Shown here: positions 25,701 through 37,410 of the stretch, piece after piece
How positions within the stretch are numbered: position 1 is the first letter of the stretch
How the letters are laid out: every line of letters starts with the position of its first letter
Assembly: GCF_000150275.1 (NCBI RefSeq)
Contig: NW_002060945.1
Coordinates: 8,825,650-8,889,649 of the forward strand
Origin: Trichoplax adhaerens
Lineage: Eukaryota > Placozoa > Uniplacotomia > Trichoplacea > Trichoplacidae
Reading direction: 5' to 3'
DNA length: 64,000 nt
Notes under the pieces: generated by a model
What the model was told of the DNA's origin: nothing
Seen by the model: the letters and a program-made list of their open reading frames with translations, nothing else
Databases searched by the model: none
Made by a program: the position numbers and the translations under genes

Positions 25701-27071
25701 AGTAAAAATTGCAGATCCTCTACCAGAAGATACTACAGAAGAATCTGGACCGTTATGTGAAGAAATTAGGAAACATATTGTCGACAGGTTGTAGAAATAT
25801 GAAATATATATCGAAGGAAATATATTTGAATTCATGAATAAGTACAGTGTAGCACTATCTATTAATGGACCTATTTTTTACATGTAAATAACGTAGTGTT
25901 TTGTTACTTTTTAAATTGTGACCTAGCGAAACTAATGCTCTTCAACGTTCTCAGAGTCACTTCGTGATGCCAATGCCGTGTTCCGAAAGGTAGTGATTAA
26001 AATATTGATGTTGCTATTAATTAAGCGGCTATACGGTTGATACACCCGCATAATATTTAGAGCTGGTTATTTTTCGAAAGCGACATCTGATATACGACAT
26101 CTTTAAAAATGAATTTTATTTCCTAGAATTTCGTTGGACCAATCTCTGCGTAGGACCCATTCCTTAAATGATGTAGCAAACCTACAAATAGAGTACGGCA
26201 TAAAATATCACAGATGAATTTTGCTATTATTTTTTCAAGTTTGAGCTATTGTAGTGATTTTAAAACGATACTGTATCAAAGTGGCCAGAATGTAATCGCT
26301 ATTTGCTGTAGATGCTAATATTGAAGTATAAAAATTTAGACTTTGTACATGTAGTCATAACATTTTTAGTAATGATAAAATTTTGTTGGTCGATAATTTA
26401 ATAATATTTAAACTAGAAACGTGAACTCTAATGTAATACTTGTAAATACACTAGTGTAGCACAACTGAAACATCTATATGTAACCAATTAAATTCTTGTA
26501 CAATATAATTGAAATGAACTTTTATTGTAATTGATATCGCAGGGATGAATCAGAATTAATCAGAACATGGAAAAGAGAGAAAAAGTTCCTTGAAAGTCTA
26601 GATGATGGTGATAAAGATGCAGCACAGGTTTGATATTGCCTATTTCAACTGTTAATAACTACTGGAGATGTAATAGAGAGGTAAATGATGTGTGTGATTG
26701 ATATTGATTAGGATCTTGAAGAAATTAAAGATCTATTAAGTAAATTGGCGAAGTATTTAGATGTTCGAATGAATAGCCGTAATATGTACAAGAAATGTAG
26801 TAAAGAGAAGGTTAGTGGTAGTTTGTAATCTCTGTGATATTATTAAAATTTGGGGTAACCGATGATGTTAATGATCTATTAGGAATTACTTGAAAAAATC
26901 GAAGAATTCAAGAGAGCGCGAAAGCAAAAAACTGCTAGTGTTTATCATGAAGGGCTGACTACTACAGTGTCTGATTCAGGATCAAGTTACGCTGCTACGA
27001 CTGAACAGCTACTTCAAGCTGCCAATGTTGATCACTCTGATGATAGCGATATTGAGACTACAGACCTTTAA
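16734..27071 (+). CDS. Band 4.1-like FERM/FERM-adjacent domain protein (EPB41L4/EPB41L5-like)
   Basis: Predicted membrane-cortex scaffold linking transmembrane proteins to the cytoskeleton. Exon 1 (16734-16844) starts at an ATG and carries the FERM F1 opening [20 protein letters not shown] exons follow at 22614-22718 ([16 protein letters not shown]), 22945-22987, 23169-23247, 23436-23480, 23562-23614, 23753-23832 ([20 protein letters not shown]), 23976-24022, 24296-24383 ([19 protein letters not shown]), 24464-24540, 24627-24690 and 24787-24884 ([17 protein letters not shown]). The FERM-adjacent part, rich in Arg and Ser, is at 25029-25100, 25170-25238 and 25325-25387. Tail exons are 25502-25557, 25622-25787, about 25956-25990, about 26128-26180, 26543-26627, 26712-26810 (predicted helical, charged) and 26883-27071. 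The C-terminus ETTDL fits a class I PDZ ligand. The junction into 26543 is not phase-resolved. The assignment rests on F1 and F3 motifs; EPB41L5 and EPB41L4 are the closest I recall. Confidence 0.9.
18248..18271. repeat. Perfect 10-bp hairpin
   Basis: GTCAACGAAT at 18248-18257 pairs exactly with ATTCGTTGAC at 18262-18271 across a four-A loop, within the first FERM-gene intron. The function is unknown. Confidence 0.7.
19748..19777. repeat. Perfect 11-bp hairpin
   Basis: GTGTGCTGCAT at 19748-19758 pairs exactly with ATGCAGCACAC at 19767-19777 across an 8-base loop, in the same intron. The function is unknown. Confidence 0.7.
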
Positions 27072-27733
27072 ATTTTATGTCTAATACATTCAATATATGT
27101 GACTACGCCATATGTATTTTTATTTAGAATGATTCTTAAATACTTCAGCGCTTATGTGACTCCGCAGTCTCACTGAGTCTTTTATGCTAATAGATATTAT
27201 ACCTAAGTAGTACTGTTGATCATAGAATTATTTACTAGCTTCATTTTAGAACTCGTAAACTCGCTTATCTAGAGATACAGCCTTCTTGATTATTAGGTTG
27301 GATTAAGAATAACTGGTTTATGGTAGTGTAGGACGAACACGCATATAGTTTTATGCTAGATTTTCAAAAAGTGTTTAGATATAGATATAATTATCAATTT
27401 TATCGAATTGATCAGCTCGCTAACACTTTACAATCTTAATCTTAATAAGAGTGTTAAGAATCTGCAGTAAGGAAATGGACCGATAGACTGCTATTCATGT
27501 TAGTTTTTAGTATCGTTGTTAGATCGTATTTATTGAAACTTCGTAGTATTTACATCGTTTTTTACTTCGCCCATTGAAGCACAGCTCCAGTAATTATTTT
27601 AAAACATTGTGTAATTGTGATAGATGACGATAACTTTAAATGTATCAGCATTATTAATCAGTTTTACGATTTTTACTTGATATAGTTTATTTACGGATAA
27701 ATGTGTGTAGTGATATTGTAGATATTAGGAAAG
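27072..27733. other. Short spacer between convergent FERM and calpain-7 genes
   Basis: About 660 bases between two facing stop codons. It should contain both 3' UTRs and polyadenylation sites. No open frame of note. Confidence 0.6.
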
Positions 27734-30700
27734 TCATTTATGTTCCGATAAATTAATTTGGCAATCAGCCGAAATTATTAAAATAAATTTGCCTAAGCAT
27801 CCCGGATCGAAAGTGGAGGGAATTATTAGTAAAGGTCCATCTGATGGTGCGTCAGTTAATTCACTAACCACAAAGCCTTTCCTAAAAAATAAAGCAGATT
27901 AATTGCTTAGTTTATGTCACACACAGCAAGTTCTAAAATTGATAATCAAAAAGAAATTTGATCAGTTATACCTGTAAGCTCCTGACGATTTTTTATATAT
28001 TGAGCCACGCTCACCAGGCGCTTCTGATTGAACATTAAATCCACCATAATATTCTCTAAAAAATAAGCGTATCAAGATATAACGTACGTAGTGCATTAGC
28101 TGTAATGGTACAGTAAAATAGTATGTCACGCTATTTTAAACAAACATACCTGGGTAACTTTAACTGGATTAAAATGCGATTTTTTTTATTGACATGAGTA
28201 GGAAATGAAATTTTAAAGCGAGGATTTAGCTTAAAAGTTGGATGATTTGAACATCCTCCAGCAGTTTGAGTAGTCCATTCACCTACAATCTACAAAATTT
28301 AGGAAACTATCTAAGCTTTTGAAGACATTAGAAATTATAATTTACCAATTACATACACGTTTCTGGCAGATATATGGATTGCCAATCTCACCAATCCTAA
28401 ATTCTGTGGATGAGTATACCTATCGACAATTTATTGTTATCCGCAGACCGAATTAATAATTGGAGAAGTCTCCAGTAGATTAACAATGTATACGGATACT
28501 GTATTTTCGAAGTAACGTTGATACTATGTCAGTAATTCGTTAATAGTCTCGCTACCTTCAATGTATAGTAAATGGTATTAGTCTTCTCGTGTTGAGAAAT
28601 AACCAAAGTATAGCTGCTGTATCCTGTTGGAAGATCTAGCTTCGCTAGATAATGGGGGCTATTAATTTTTGTCCCTTGACTAAATGGATTGTCTAGTAAA
28701 ATTAGATGCAGTATATGCATGTTAAAGTCACCGTTTCTTAAATTGTAATTATTGGTTAATAATAATAAAATAATAAAAATTAGTTATACCTGTATAGTAT
28801 ACTCTAGATCCATCAGTCTTATATACATGAATAGTGATAAATTCTTGGTTATTAGCAAAGTCTTCCTGTATATTACAAAAAGGATAATGATCTTCATAAG
28901 TTGAATCGATAATTCCTATTGGAAAATACTAAAAATTACCTTATCTACTATATGCCTAGTAAGTAACACCCATACGATAGGCTTTTCAGTGCCACCGATA
29001 ACTTCTAATTTATACTGAGGATTATCGCCTAAAGAAATATCACATACGTAGTAATCAACACAAGTATTCAATCATAGGTATAGATGAGTAAATAATTTAA
29101 AAATCTATTTACCAAGATTAAAACTATCCTTTCCTGGACCTTTACCGGCATGCCATACACTGTTAAAATAGATCCGATATTAAGAATCTTAGGATACATT
29201 ACATCAAATGTGAGATGATGTTTGCCAAAAATATTATCCGAAAATACACTCACTCATGCAAAGTATAACGATATTTAAACAGTTTCGGATTCCAACTTAA
29301 GTAAATTACATCAAAGAAGTGGCACAAACTTTCTAAATTTATCCAAAATACTCCTAAATAAAAATAAGTTGATGATTATTATAATTAGGTTGTTGCACTA
29401 GAAGTGTATTAAACAGCTTGAGATCAAATTACCGTTATCAGACGTCTTTGCTCGATCTAAATCATAATTTAGGGCCTTAATTAGCTCTGGTGTCCAATTA
29501 ACAGTATCAGTTTCTGAATACTTTCCCTGGAATATTTCAGATTATTTGAGCAAAGCAATAGCCCAAGTATTAATAAATCCTCTAATATAAAATATGTCAA
29601 CGATGCCAATACCTTCCAACGTAGATGACTCCATGGATTTTTTAGCTGGAAAAGCTTGATATCCTATGCATGTGAAGTGATGTAGCGGTTAGTATTAGTT
29701 CAATTTTAGACCTTCAAAAGACATCAATATTGTTACTGCTTGTGCTCTAAAACAGATAAAAACCTTAATTTGTTTTGCGTCTAATAACGCATACGCATGG
29801 GAGGATACAAGGCCAGTTCTTTCAGTGTCTGTATTTGATAATGCACCGGTAGCGACAGTTACCAGGACATCACCTATACAGAATGTAGTATTGTCGTATG
29901 TAAGCTAGTTGATGACATTAAAAAATAAAGAATGTGTTCGAATATACTCTAAAAGTATTGTTTTACCTCTCTCTAGCCCATCTTTTATACGAGCAAAGAC
30001 TGAATTAGCTTTAAATGACTCCTCATTTTTCGTTGCTATTCTTTCAGGTATCCATCCAGTTAATGCGTGTAAATCAATATTCTAAGTAGGAGATAATAAT
30101 GGTGTTTAGACATTTAGCTTACAGTATAGCCAGTTATTACTTAAAAAAGAAGTTTGCTTACTGAATTTGATCCAGGAAAGTCATAACCACCCATAACCTA
30201 TATTATATTGTTATGTTATATAGGGTATAAATTTTGTGTGTTATAGTCCGCAAATAAGCTACTCTCGATGAGATACTAATCACATCTATTTCATCGAACC
30301 TTCATGTAGGCCTTCTCCATAAGGCTAACCCAAAACTCGTCACGATTGTGAGAAAAGGAACAAAGTAATTGGCCATCATTACCCAAAGGTAACGTGTCGT
30401 CAATGGCAATCTGATGATGATAAAAAATATCACAGCAACATTAACATGATAATACTGAAGTTTTTTTAAATATGGAAATTATAGCTAAAATATGCAGAAC
30501 ATGTCTAAAATAAAATGTCAAGCACAATTTAAAAGCTGTACCTTTCTCTGTATACCATTAATGTTTAATCTGACTAGGTATTTGCCACATGGATTAACGA
30601 TAGGCCTCTTTTGTTTATCTTGAGGGAAAATACAGCTACATGACGTAATAGCAGGAAAATTTACGAAAAGTAAAATTTTAGTAAATGCCTGTAAATTTTG

Positions 30701-33700
30701 GTAAGTGATTTATATCTTTCAATATAGTACCTAGTTATAATTTGTTTTCTAAATTTTCTTTCATAAGCAGCGCTAACTGCAAGTGATGCTACGAAGGAAC
30801 AATCAGATACAATTGTCTGAAAGATCATGATGAGGGTATCATCAATTGTTACTAGATATATTTTATTTTGTCCATTTCTTGTCTGTTAGCATTAAATTAA
30901 CAAAAATGGCATAGTAAAATTGTTACCTGTCGAATACTAAAACTTGAGATGACGTGTATGATTTTAGGATCTTGGGAGAGATCATACGGTCTTTAACATA
31001 TTAAAAGAATTTATAGTAATTACTATTCCTTAATAAGAAATTAGATAAACATACATACTATAATTTAAGTCCAAGTCTAATTATATAAATAGTTTTGCGT
31101 CGATTCCTAACATACCTAACCCATTTACGAAATTTCGCTTTTTGCTTTGGAGATAATGCAAGGGCTCCATCTTTGTCTCTTTGTACACAAAAGGTTAATT
31201 TTGGTATGTATTAATAAAGAATTCTGTGTTTATGTATTGCAAGGTGTATACACCATATATATTATCTAGCTAAGCATAAAGATCGGATATAAACTAGTAG
31301 CCGTGGTAAGAATCCACATCGAGAATTTTCATTAAAAATCACGAAAACCGCACTTACATAAATGTTACCGGATAAGCAAATCGATCATGTAGTTCTTCCC
31401 CATCTAGCCATGGCGGATAAACCTTGTTATTGATGTAGGAAGTTTTTCTAAGTGGTAAAGATATTATAAAAATCTTATATACTACTTCAGTATACCATTT
31501 ACACTGAGTATGAGGAGCGAATGATGCAAAAGCGTATACAATACTTTAGAACGTCAATTTCTTTTGATCCTAATTTCTTAGTTGTGCCACTAGCAGCGTT
31601 TTCGTTAGGTGTAATACGAGCACCTGTAGGAAAGGAAAAGCTGCCAATTTGGTTGCTAGTGCTGACTTTATTTGTTAAGTGAGCTGCAGTGTTTCCTAAC
31701 TGCTTTAGAGGAGAGTTTGACTCATTGGTGGATTTTCTTGATTTTCTAATTACTTCGATTCTACCAGTTTAAATTTACCAGTTGAGAGAAATAACATACA
31801 TAAAAAATTTTACTTATCATTTTACGGTATTGAATGTAAATGCAAGTTGAAATTGTATTAAGTAAATATGCTAGGATATTGCTTAGGATAAAATAGTTTC
31901 TAATTTAAATACTGTACTACGCGTGCATAGTATAGATAGGTAGTTTAATTTTACCGATCGACAGCTTGATTAGCTAAAAGAGCCAATTTTTTTATCGCAG
32001 TTGGATCAGAACAAGTTGATTTCTAGTACAATATATTAACGATGATGATGATAAGCATAGCTATAATACTTTCCTAATTGATTGTAGATTAAGATTAAGC
32101 GATTCTATTTTATGAATGCAATATATATATGGGATAAAAATTTGAAATTAAGGATTAATAAATTATTCGCTGTAAGCCTGCAATGAATTCTTTTATACTA
32201 TAACCTACAACTCTCAAGCATAGCTCTGCAGCATCCATGTATAAAGGCTCTGCATCATCACTTCTATCACGTTCATCTTCTAATAGTGCTTGTTTCATAA
32301 GAAATTCAACCTTTTCTAGATCGCTCTGTTATAATCATAAATGATAATATTGATTTCTTTTGAAAGACTTATGTTTATGACATTTATGAAGCTTTCATAA
32401 TTTGATATCGCACTACCTGCTGTTCGGATCTAGCATCGGTCGTCATTGGTGGTGCAGTCGGAGCAACTACGTCATGTTATACGTATAGCAGTAGATAATA
32501 AGTATGATGCATATCAATAGTTTAAATACAACTACTGTATTGATATTGTACTTGCTAGATAATAGTGATAATTTCCCAAAATAGAGGGTACACCGTATCA
32601 CATATTATCAAAGAAACCAGCTCAATATGCGATAACTACGCAATATAGCAAAATAATTAGAGCATAATACAAAGGTAATCGTTTAGCAAGAGCGGATTTC
32701 AGCTGAATTGGATCAATAATAATAATGATAATTATGTAATTATATCAATCTATAGATATGCGAGTATGTTGACTATGTTCCATTCCACGGTAGTTAGAGT
32801 ACCAAAAAATACACTTTAATATCATCGATCAGTATAGTAAGATAAGGATGATTGGTTGCATAGTATTGAATATGCCAATCTTCCAATCTTTGTAGAGTCG
32901 TTGTAAAATCCATCGCGTTTGAAGGTCAGATCGTAAAATTGTGCAAGTACTGTACACTCAGTAATGTGAAGTAGAAGAAGAATTGAAAGTCTTACCATTT
33001 TAGAGGTATTTTATTGTGTATACTGTACGATCGTAAATAGAGAGGAAAGCGTTTAAATGTTGATTGCGTCCTTGTAGAATCATGACTGTATTAGAGGATT
33101 GTTATTCATGTAGGTTATGATTTGCAATGAGTAGAATTGCTGTACTGATGCTATTTGTTTACGTTTTCTTCAGTTCCATCACCCTAGTGTGTTTACTATA
33201 TGACACAATATGTCCTATACAGCTAATACTATAGTATCGTATGGTGTTGTGTACAGTCTTGCGGCTTTGATTTGTAGTGAAAGTAATCGCAAAATGGTAA
33301 TGAAAGGAATGGATAGAATGAATTTTCTCTCTCGAAGAAAGAGCAATCGTTATGTTCTCTATCGCAACACTAGGCCAATCAAGCAATACTCGGTTAGACA
33401 CTGCAAAGTAGCCTGCAGCGTGAAGTCCACTTCTTTATTCCGGGTTGCCTTTCCCACAAGTGACATATATATATTACATACGTGTGAGTAAATTACTAGT
33501 GAACGTGTCAATACAGTTACGGTATTAGTCTTATACGGTTATCTTGTCAGTTAGGCAGCTATGCAATTTATCTGCCCTAATTCCTAGACATAACCAGTCT
33601 ATATGATAATACATAACAGCAATGAAATGAGGTTCATGCTTTCCTGTGCGTATTGTTCATTTCAATAGTTTATAAACTGGTCGAGAGAAATTTATGATGG

Positions 33701-33968
33701 TTTTAGATGCTCAATTTATGACAACAAGCGATTGGAATGGTTTACCTTGGCCACTACGCAATGTTTCTATTCTTTCTAAATATTCGTAAGCTTTCCTATT
33801 GGTGCTGACAGCCATTGTTGGATCGAGATAAGCGGCTTGTAGCAGTGCTTCAGCTGCTTCTGAATAATAAAAGATTGCAGAAGCAACATGGCCAGCCGTA
33901 TCTTGTTCGATAGCTTGCTTGGCGAAATTGGATGCGTCTTCGCATAACCCTCGGCTACGAGAGGACAT
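27734..33968 (-). CDS. CAPN7: Calpain-7 (MIT-domain calpain protease)
   Basis: Cysteine protease of the PalB/CAPN7 group, which acts with ESCRT-III through N-terminal MIT domains. The first exon (33746-33968) starts at ATG and encodes MIT 1 (AIFYYSEAAEALLQAAYLDP). MIT 2 lies at about 32190-32330 (VEFLMKQALLEDE) and continues near 31955-32016. The protease core follows: PPWLDGEELHDRFAYP near 31375-31425, LSPKQKAKFRKW near 31130-31175, catalytic Cys in SDCSFVASLAVSAAYE (codon 30799-30801), EFWVSLMEKAYMK near 30330, GGYDFPGSNS near 30175, catalytic His in SSHAYALLDA (codon 29797-29799) and catalytic Asn in LKNPWSHLRWK (codon 29637-29639). The triad is intact. C-terminal C2-like domains include INSPHYLAKLDLP near 28650, KKSSGAYR near 27980 and IIPSTFDPGCLGKF near 27800, ending at TGA 27734-27736. 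The exact donor after MIT 2 is uncertain. It sits head-to-head with COMMD3. Confidence 0.96.
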
Positions 33969-34321
33969 TTTGTCGATGATCTCATCCACAAGCAAGACGA
34001 GGTACTACAGTATATAGTACCTAGCGGCATTCACTATACTGTACACTGTGCACTGTGCACTGTCAAGTACAGTACGATGTACTGTAAAAAGAGTATACAA
34101 AACCTCTTGCTACAGTACGCTGCTACAGTACGTACGGCCTTGTAATTCTCCCCAACTTTCATAGGGAAGAGAGGGGCGGAAACGATCGTTGAGTGGACTC
34201 AAGGTGTGGAGACTGATTGATTCTTTTACAGGTCATTTTAACTGTATCGCATGTCTGACGTCCAAACTAGCTGCTAACATATTGAATTGCTGATGCTGCT
34301 ATCATGCTAAGTGGACTGGAT

Positions 34322-34360
34322 CAAGTCGATTAATTATAACCCATATAATCAATCGACTTG
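34322..34360. repeat. Inverted repeat with 10-bp arms
   Basis: CAAGTCGATT at 34322-34331 is the exact reverse complement of AATCGACTTG at 34351-34360, with an AT-rich loop. It touches the left end of the adjacent tandem repeat. Confidence 0.65.
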
Positions 34361-34364
34361 GTTT

Positions 34365-34711
34365 ACTTGGTTTTGGTTTGTACAGTACTGAACACTAGCG
34401 ACCCTCTAGTACACTGTTACTGGATGTATGTAGTCCACGGTACGGTACAGTACGCTGCGGGTGCTTGGAACCTACTGCGCAAGCCAAAGTGGGCCTGTTG
34501 CCAACTTGGTAGCGGATTAACGACGACCACAGCCTGATTTACTTGGTTTTGTATAGTACAATACAGTACACTAGAGACCTTCTAGTACACTGTTACTGGA
34601 TGTAGTCCACGGTACGGTACGGTACAGTACGCTACGGGTGCTTAGAACGTACTGCGCAAGCCAAAGTGGGCCTGTTGGTAACTTGGTAGCGGATTAACGA
34701 CGACCACAGCC
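34365..34711. repeat. Two-copy tandem repeat, period about 176 bp, in the COMMD3 promoter region
   Basis: Copies begin at 34365 and 34541, both opening ACTTGGTTTTG. They share TCTAGTACACTGTTACTGG, GTAGTCCACGGTACGG, GTGGGCCTGTTG and AGCGGATTAACGACGACC. Differences are few: a short indel after CTGGATGTA and scattered substitutions. The second copy ends about 40 bases before the COMMD3 ATG. Confidence 0.88.
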
Positions 34712-34750
34712 AGTTGTCCAAAGCACAATTAACAAGGTCAAAAATTAGCC

Positions 34751-37115
34751 ATGGAAGTCAGTAAGAAAGTATTGGAAGGGCTTGAAACTTGCTCCAATTC
34801 ATCCTACTTTTCTGATCGAGCTTTTCAAGATCTGTGCCAAATAACTCTTGGTATTCTGTTGAAGGAGAATGCTGAAAGTGACCTAGAAAGTTGGTGATCG
34901 TTCAAGACATGTATATTCACTCACGATCAGCAATAGCTTGCTACAAATAGCAATATACTTTTTGTACAGTTGGCCTTGGTAGTCTATATCTCTTTTATAT
35001 TGTATTCTGTCAGTACTCGATCGATGCAAATAGATCAGTTTACAGTATCTATATATCGACACAAAATTATCCCTTGTTGACAACTGTATAGGAATTACTG
35101 CGATATCAATATACAAATTGGAACAAACGGGTACTCCAGTTAGCCTTAGCAATCTATACTTATTGCATGACGACAAATATTGTTAATACGCGTATTTCAT
35201 ATTCGTAGACGACATATAGACGTGCAGAGTTTATAACGTAGACTTGCTTATAGGATTGCCATGTCTAAATTACTTATAACCTAGTACAGTATAAACATTT
35301 AGCAATAACTCGCTAGAGATGACAATGTATGTATTTTTAGACAGTTGGTGTGCCTATACCCGTTTGAACTGGCCAATATTGCCAATACTTTATATGATAC
35401 AGTTTACGACATATACATTAGATTACCATGGTTAAGAAAGGTTGATACTTCTCATCCAACCTGTACTTTCACCATAATGAACCGCTGATAAACATTCTAT
35501 GTTACTTTCAGAAACAACATCACTAGCGTCTATTAGTGATAAAAGCATTCTAAAACAGGCTTATGCGTCTCTTATCACCTTCATCGTGGAATGTGCAAGA
35601 GTAGATGCCACTTCTGCTACTGTGAAGTACGTATCCATTGTACTATTCTAGAATCTCAGTTATGGACAGATGATAGACATTCTGCTAATACTGTCATGTT
35701 TAGGATACAAAAAGAATCATCTACCTAGTGCATGCTAGTATAATCAATTCATACTTTGGCATTCGGAATAATCAAAAGTTTTATTGCATGGTAACATTTA
35801 TCATCGAATCATTTGTCAATTCATTTTTATAGTACGATGCTTGAAGATTGTAAATTTACCCCGGAAAGGACAAGTTGTTTTACAAGTATATACTTTGTAC
35901 GTAGAATGAAAACTTATCTACAGAGCGGTATATGTGCACTCGTACTTGTGCACCCTTGTCTATATTCATGCCCTAGCGACTTATTAGGAATTGTACTGCA
36001 TTATTGACAACTGTAATCATATGGAAAATGCTGCCATCTGTAAATATGCCAATAGTCTATAAAGATGTAATAGTTCTAGCAACTGAAGCTTTTATTTTAT
36101 ACTGTATAACTTACGCCTGTTGGAAATATTGGTCAATTTTTAAAGGCATCGCTTATTTGTAATATAAAAAAGTTATTAAAACTTTGTATTATTGTTATCA
36201 TGAATTATAGCAACATAAGCAGCAAGTAAGACAAATACTTGGAGGGTAGGTTTGGAGAATATCACTACTAGTATCTTTGCTAGCTAAAAGCATGATATAA
36301 ACATTCATGATACGTTACTGTGTCCTATTGACGAGTAGTAACATCAATGAGCTACTGTTGTGATATCATTCCTACAGTGTCTGCCATTAGATTGAATTAT
36401 TTTTGATAAGATTATATAGAGAGAGAGAGAATTATAAATTGGCAACATTTATGGTTTTCTGTTTTCAGTGTATCATTCAGATTGCCTCATATAGTAAATA
36501 CCGAATGGAGGATGGACTACGTAATTAAGGTAATGTACTACGCAATAATTTATAGCACGGTTTAACCCATTCAATAAATTGCCATACGATACCTCTATTG
36601 TTATCGTACAATTGGTAGAACTAACAGCACCTATAATATTTTACAGACATGCAATTTTCCCTATTTAGACTTTTTCAATTCAATACTATTTGTCAGCAGT
36701 AATGATGTAACATTATTTATTGGCTTTACACACATAACAATGTTATAACTATCTGATTTGAAATAGAACAACAGCTTAGAAAAGATAAATGCTATCAATT
36801 ACACAATCAACTTCAAAGTTGAGGTAAAAAAGTGACTATTGTAAACTGGAAGATTGTTGGAATAATAAATTGAAATTTGTTTCAAATAAGTCCTTTACTT
36901 TATTAACTGTAAAAGTGATATCTTGTTAGGATCAGAACGAAAGCCGAAAGGATGTACAATTCTGTTGTAGTGTAGAAGAATTACAGGTATCTTCTTAACT
37001 GATTGACCATGACATTATTTTTAGACTCCCTGGTAACAAGTACATTTTATATATTTATCAGGATTTGGTATGGAAATTGAAAGAAGCAGTTAAAGCTGTA
37101 GAGAGATTCAGCTAA
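34751..37115 (+). CDS. COMMD3: COMM domain-containing protein 3
   Basis: Subunit of the Commander (CCC) complex for endosomal recycling; COMMD proteins also modulate NF-kB. Exons: 34751-34889 (MEVSKKVLEGLETCSN), 35512-35626 (LKQAYASLITFIVECAR), 35833 to about 35896 (MLEDCKFTPER), 36469-36529 (LPHIVNTEWRMDYVIK), 36930-36986 and 37062-37115. The last two join as VEELQDLVWKLKEAVKAVER, the typical end of the COMM domain. The order and motifs LEDCKF, LPHI..WR..Y and EELQDLV.KLK match COMMD3 rather than other COMMD members as I recall them. The phase between the third and fourth exons does not fit directly, so a small exon between 35897 and 36468 was probably missed. AATAAA overlaps the stop codon. 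Divergent from CAPN7 and convergent with MINDY3. Confidence 0.92.
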
Positions 37116-37119
37116 TAAA
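37114..37119 (+). terminator. AATAAA polyadenylation-type hexamer overlapping the COMMD3 stop
   Basis: The sequence AGCTAATAAAT places AATAAA one base inside the TAA stop codon (37113-37115). If used, the 3' UTR would be only about 10-30 bases. AT-rich DNA makes chance hexamers common, so use is unproven. Confidence 0.35.
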
Positions 37120-37410
37120 TAATTCTTTCTCAACATTTTATCCGTTTGCGTAAACGAAATTAGACTGTATCTATTACTCCGGTATAAATGTCAACTAATC
37201 AGTAGATTTTTTATACTGTATATATATACGAATGCGTACCACAAAAATTTGATAACTTTTTCTTCAGCCCTTCAGCAAATTTATAAATAAATTTCTTATA
37301 TTTGTTATACAATCTTATGGAATACTTCACATATTTAAAAAGAAATTCTTTAAAATCTCTATAAAAAATTCATTTTCCAATTGTTATCGATATCACAACA
37401 TGGTTATACA
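37116..37410. other. Spacer between convergent COMMD3 and MINDY3
   Basis: Only 295 bases separate the two facing stop codons. The stretch is AT-rich with no open frame, and the two 3' UTRs may overlap. Confidence 0.6.

Larger units (their letters stand above)
33969..34750. promoter_or_regulatory. Shared 5' spacer between CAPN7 and COMMD3, likely bidirectional promoter
   Basis: The two start codons point away from each other across 782 bases, so both promoters must lie here unless there are upstream non-coding exons. The CAPN7-proximal part (34015-34135) is dense in GTAC/CTGTAC palindromes, and the COMMD3-proximal part is a two-copy tandem repeat. No clear TATA box was identified. Function is inferred from position. 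Confidence 0.55.

Noticed and set aside
33159-33491. Overlapping 80- and 93-codon frames on opposite strands
   Set aside because: They lie inside the first CAPN7 intron, overlap each other and show no similarity to any family I know.
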